Shown: piece after piece, positions 22,796 through 24,462 of the stretch
Position numbering within the stretch: the first letter of the stretch is position 1
How the letters are laid out: every line of letters starts with the position of its first letter
NCBI GenBank assembly: GCA_036274635.1
Contig: DASUFI010000241.1
Span: 1-24,462 of the forward strand
DNA from: DASUFI01 sp036274635
GTDB lineage: Bacteria; Planctomycetota; B15-G4
DNA: 24,462 nt
Direction of reading: 5' to 3'
Made by a program: the position numbers and the translations under genes
The notes under the pieces: generated by a model
Seen by the model: only the letters and a program-made list of their open reading frames with translations
What the model was told of the DNA's origin: nothing
The model's database searches: none

Positions 22796-23542
22796 TCAGT
22801 CGCAGCGCGCGGCCCGCAGCCGGCGCGCCGTGGTGCGCAGCACCTCCAGCCGCGTGTGCTGCTTGTCCTCCCCGGACACCAGCGTCCACGGCGCGAGCCG
22901 CGTGTGCGTGCGGCGGAAGGCCTCGTCGGCCGCGCGCACGTACTTGTGCCAGTGCCCGCGGTTGCGCCAGTCCTCGGGCCCGATCTTGTACTCCTTGAAG
23001 GCGTCCTGCTCGCGCTCCTTGAAGCGGCGCAGCTGCTCGCTCTTGCTCACGTGCAGCCAGAACTTGACCAGCGTGACCCCCTCCCGCACCTGGCCGCGCT
23101 CGAAGGCCACGATCTCCTCGTAGGCCCGCCGCCACGCCTCGCGCGGCGCGAACTTCTCCACGCGCTCGACCAGCACGCGCCCGTACCAGCTACGGTCGAA
23201 GATCACGATCTCGCCGCGCGCCGGCATCTCCTTGGCGAAGCGCCACAGCCAGTGGTGGCTGTGCTCCTCCTCCGTGGGCGGGCCGATGGGCACCACGCGG
23301 TAGCCGCGCGGGTCGAGCCGGCCCGTGAGCCGCCGGATCGCGCCGCCCTTGCCGGCCGCGTCCATGCCCTCGAAGACGATGCACAGCGAGGGGCACGGCC
23401 CGTCGCCCGCGCGCAGGTCGCGCAGCCGCGTCTGCGCCTTGAGCAGGTCGAGCTGCAGGCGCCGCAGGCGCTTCTTGTAGGCCTTGTCGCGCGCGACGCG
23501 GATCGAGAGGTCGACGTCCGAGAGGCGCGGGGCGCGAGCCAT
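22796..23542 (-). CDS. Polyphosphate kinase 2 family protein
   Basis: A 248-residue PPK2 enzyme, which transfers phosphate between inorganic polyphosphate and nucleotides. The Walker A motif GMDAAGKGG is at 59-67, with the family-specific Asp61. The Walker B and lid segment is IFDRSWYGRVLVERVE (114-129). KFWLHVSKSEQLRRFKERE, EDWRNRGHWHKY and APWTLVSGEDK complete the fold. The wording of these motifs is closest, from memory, to polyphosphate:AMP phosphotransferases, which usually have two fused PPK2 domains, but this is a single domain. The direction and preferred nucleotide are therefore open. ATG 23542 begins the usual short basic N-terminal region; the frame is open to 23719 only in the region overlapping the divergent cupin. 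A TACCAT lies six bases upstream. Confidence 0.92.
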   Translation of the reverse strand: MARAPRLSDVDLSIRVARDKAYKKRLRRLQLDLLKAQTRLRDLRAGDGPCPSLCIVFEGMDAAGKGGAIRRLTGRLDPRGYRVVPIGPPTEEEHSHHWLWRFAKEMPARGEIVIFDRSWYGRVLVERVEKFAPREAWRRAYEEIVAFERGQVREGVTLVKFWLHVSKSEQLRRFKEREQDAFKEYKIGPEDWRNRGHWHKYVRAADEAFRRTHTRLAPWTLVSGEDKQHTRLEVLRTTARRLRAARCD

Positions 23543-23548
23543 GGCGGG

Positions 23549-23554
23549 ATGGTA
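23549..23554 (-). promoter_or_regulatory. Putative -10 box for the PPK2 gene
   Basis: Minus-strand TACCAT lies six bases before ATG 23542, consistent with a leaderless transcript. It faces away from the cupin promoter, and the two -10 boxes are 27 bases apart, so the upstream halves of the two promoters overlap. Confidence 0.4.
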
Positions 23555-23581
23555 CGCCAGCCCCGCGCGCGGCGCGACGAG

Positions 23582-23587
23582 TACACT
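23582..23587 (+). promoter_or_regulatory. Putative -10 box for the cupin gene
   Basis: TACACT lies seven bases before ATG 23595, again the spacing for a leaderless mRNA; no Shine-Dalgarno is seen. No consensus -35 is visible at about 23559-23564. Confidence 0.4.
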
Positions 23588-23594
23588 CCCGGCC

Positions 23595-23954
23595 ATGGGC
23601 GAGGACGCCAACCCGGAGCCCGGCGCCGAGAGCCGACGCATCGACGCGTCGGCCCTGCCGTGGCGCGACACGCCGTGCAGCGGCGTGAGCTGGAAGAAGC
23701 TGCACTTCGACCCCGCCACCGGCGAGTCCGCGGTGCTCCTGCGCTTCGCACCGGGCGCCGCCTACGACCGGCACCGCCACCCGCGCGGCGAGCAGTACCT
23801 GGTGCTCGAGGGCCAGCTGCAGGACGGAGCCGGCACGTGGGGTCCGGGCAGCTACGTCCGGCACCCGCCCGGCTCCGTCCACACGCCGCGCAGCGCCACG
23901 GGCTGCGTCGTGTTCGTGCTGCTGCCGGCGCCGATCGAGGTGCTCGGCGCGTGA
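23595..23954 (+). CDS. Cupin domain protein (ChrR-like)
   Basis: A 119-residue single-domain cupin. Metal-binding motif 1 is DRHRHPRGEQYLVLEG (58-73; H60, H62, E66) and motif 2 is SYVRHPPGSVHTP (87-99; H96). The opening ALPWRDTPCSGVSWKKL and the PPGSVHTP segment resemble the C-terminal cupin of ChrR anti-sigma factors, but the zinc-binding anti-sigma domain is absent and no sigma factor gene adjoins. It probably binds a metal in the cytoplasm; whether it is enzymatic or sensory cannot be said. ATG 23595 was chosen because upstream codons lie in the shared promoter region. Its TGA overlaps the GTG of the acyl-CoA synthetase-like gene, so translation of the two is coupled. Confidence 0.85.
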   Translation: MGEDANPEPGAESRRIDASALPWRDTPCSGVSWKKLHFDPATGESAVLLRFAPGAAYDRHRHPRGEQYLVLEGQLQDGAGTWGPGSYVRHPPGSVHTPRSATGCVVFVLLPAPIEVLGA

Positions 23955-24462
23955 CGGCCTTCAACTGGGCGCGCGACGTCTTCGATCTCCACCCGGCCGA
24001 GCGGGCCGCCCTGCTCTGGGTGGACGACGCGGGCGCGGAGCGGCGACTCGCCTACGGCCACTTCGCCGAGGCCAGCCGGCGCTGCGCGCTGGCGCTGGCC
24101 GCGCGCGGCGTGCGGCCGGGCCAGACCGTGCTGCTGCTGCTGCCACGCGTGCCGGCCTGGTGGGAGGCGCTGCTCGCCTGCCTGCGCGGCGGCCACGTCG
24201 CGGCGCCCGGCACGGTGCAGCTCACGGCGTGCGACCTCGCCTTCAGGCTGCCCGCCTGCGAGGCCGTCGCGGTGGTGACGGACGCCAACAACGCGCCCAA
24301 GGTCGACGAGGCCGAGCGACTCGCCGGCGTTCGTCTGGCCTGCAAGCTGCTGACGGACGGGGCGCGCGCCGGCTGGGAGCGCTACGCCGACGCGCTGGCC
24401 GCCGTGCCGGCCGGGGTGGGCCGCGGCGCGTACCGGATCGTGCAGGAAGGGCTGACCAACGC
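23951..24462 (+). CDS. Acyl-CoA synthetase-like AMP-binding protein, partial, with anomalous end
   Basis: The gene starts at GTG 23951, overlapping the cupin stop (GTGA), and runs off the right edge after 170 codons. Residues 1 to about 155 read as the N-terminal part of an acyl-CoA synthetase of the medium-chain/acetyl-CoA-synthetase-like group: TAFNWARDVFDLHP, LLWVDDAGAERRLAYGHFAE, GVRPGQTVLLLLPRVPAWW and a following ACLRGGHVAAPGT. Such enzymes adenylate a carboxylic acid and transfer it to CoA. The phosphate-loop motif (SGTTG-like) expected about 15-20 residues after ERYADALAAVPAG does not appear. The visible end instead reads AYRIVQEGLTN (24428-24460), a hallmark of the ATPase domain of NarL-type sensor histidine kinases. 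The change comes at about 24410-24425. An assembly join is the likeliest reason. Confidence 0.75.
   Translation, partial: MTAFNWARDVFDLHPAERAALLWVDDAGAERRLAYGHFAEASRRCALALAARGVRPGQTVLLLLPRVPAWWEALLACLRGGHVAAPGTVQLTACDLAFRLPACEAVAVVTDANNAPKVDEAERLAGVRLACKLLTDGARAGWERYADALAAVPAGVGRGAYRIVQEGLTN

Overview
The window is G+C-rich bacterial DNA (about 70% by eye) with densely packed genes, many GTG starts and repeated 4-base GTGA stop/start overlaps. A DUF1570-type pair of secreted zincin-like proteins, long periplasmic beta-sandwich proteins beside a TlpA-like thioredoxin, and a hydrolase with small N-terminal beta repeats suggest Planctomycetota or a similar large-genome, high-G+C, double-membrane lineage. 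This is an inference, because no rRNA or marker gene is present. The window is chromosomal in character. I see no insertion sequence, integrase, phage gene or CRISPR array.

Layout. 1-1720 (+): the end of an unidentified gene, thiD (thiamine pyrimidine kinase), then a DUF4160/DUF2442 pair in which the DUF4160 gene carries a one-base frameshift. 1725-2900 (-): an alpha/beta hydrolase. 3012-3086 (+): tRNA-Gly(GCC) with its own promoter. 3161-7264 (+): a tight run of Gfo/Idh/MocA oxidoreductase, radical SAM protein and exported hydrolase. 7545-14320 (+): a GT4 glycosyltransferase, then two large paralogous membrane-anchored beta-sandwich proteins on either side of a secreted thioredoxin. 14333-16665 (-): two overlapping DUF1570-like genes, one with an intact HExxH motif and one with both histidines replaced. 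16785-19391 (+): speA (arginine decarboxylase) with a Gly/Asn-rich tail, then a two-helix channel-like protein with a degenerate selectivity filter. 19395-21287 (-): a DUF433/DUF5615 toxin-antitoxin pair followed closely by a type II NADH dehydrogenase. 21394-23542 (-): PPK2 and two paralogous multi-helix membrane proteins. 23595-24462 (+): a cupin and the start of an acyl-CoA synthetase whose last visible codons look like a histidine kinase instead.

How the genes work together. Most neighbours have no obvious shared pathway. The clearest functional blocks are the envelope cluster 7545-14320, the DUF1570 pair, the toxin-antitoxin/ndh unit and the PPK2/membrane unit. Expression signals appear to fall into two classes. 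Several operon-internal genes carry GGAG-type ribosome binding sites or overlap the previous stop. Five genes at the head of transcription units have no Shine-Dalgarno but a TANNNT hexamer 6-8 bases before the start codon, as expected for leaderless mRNAs.
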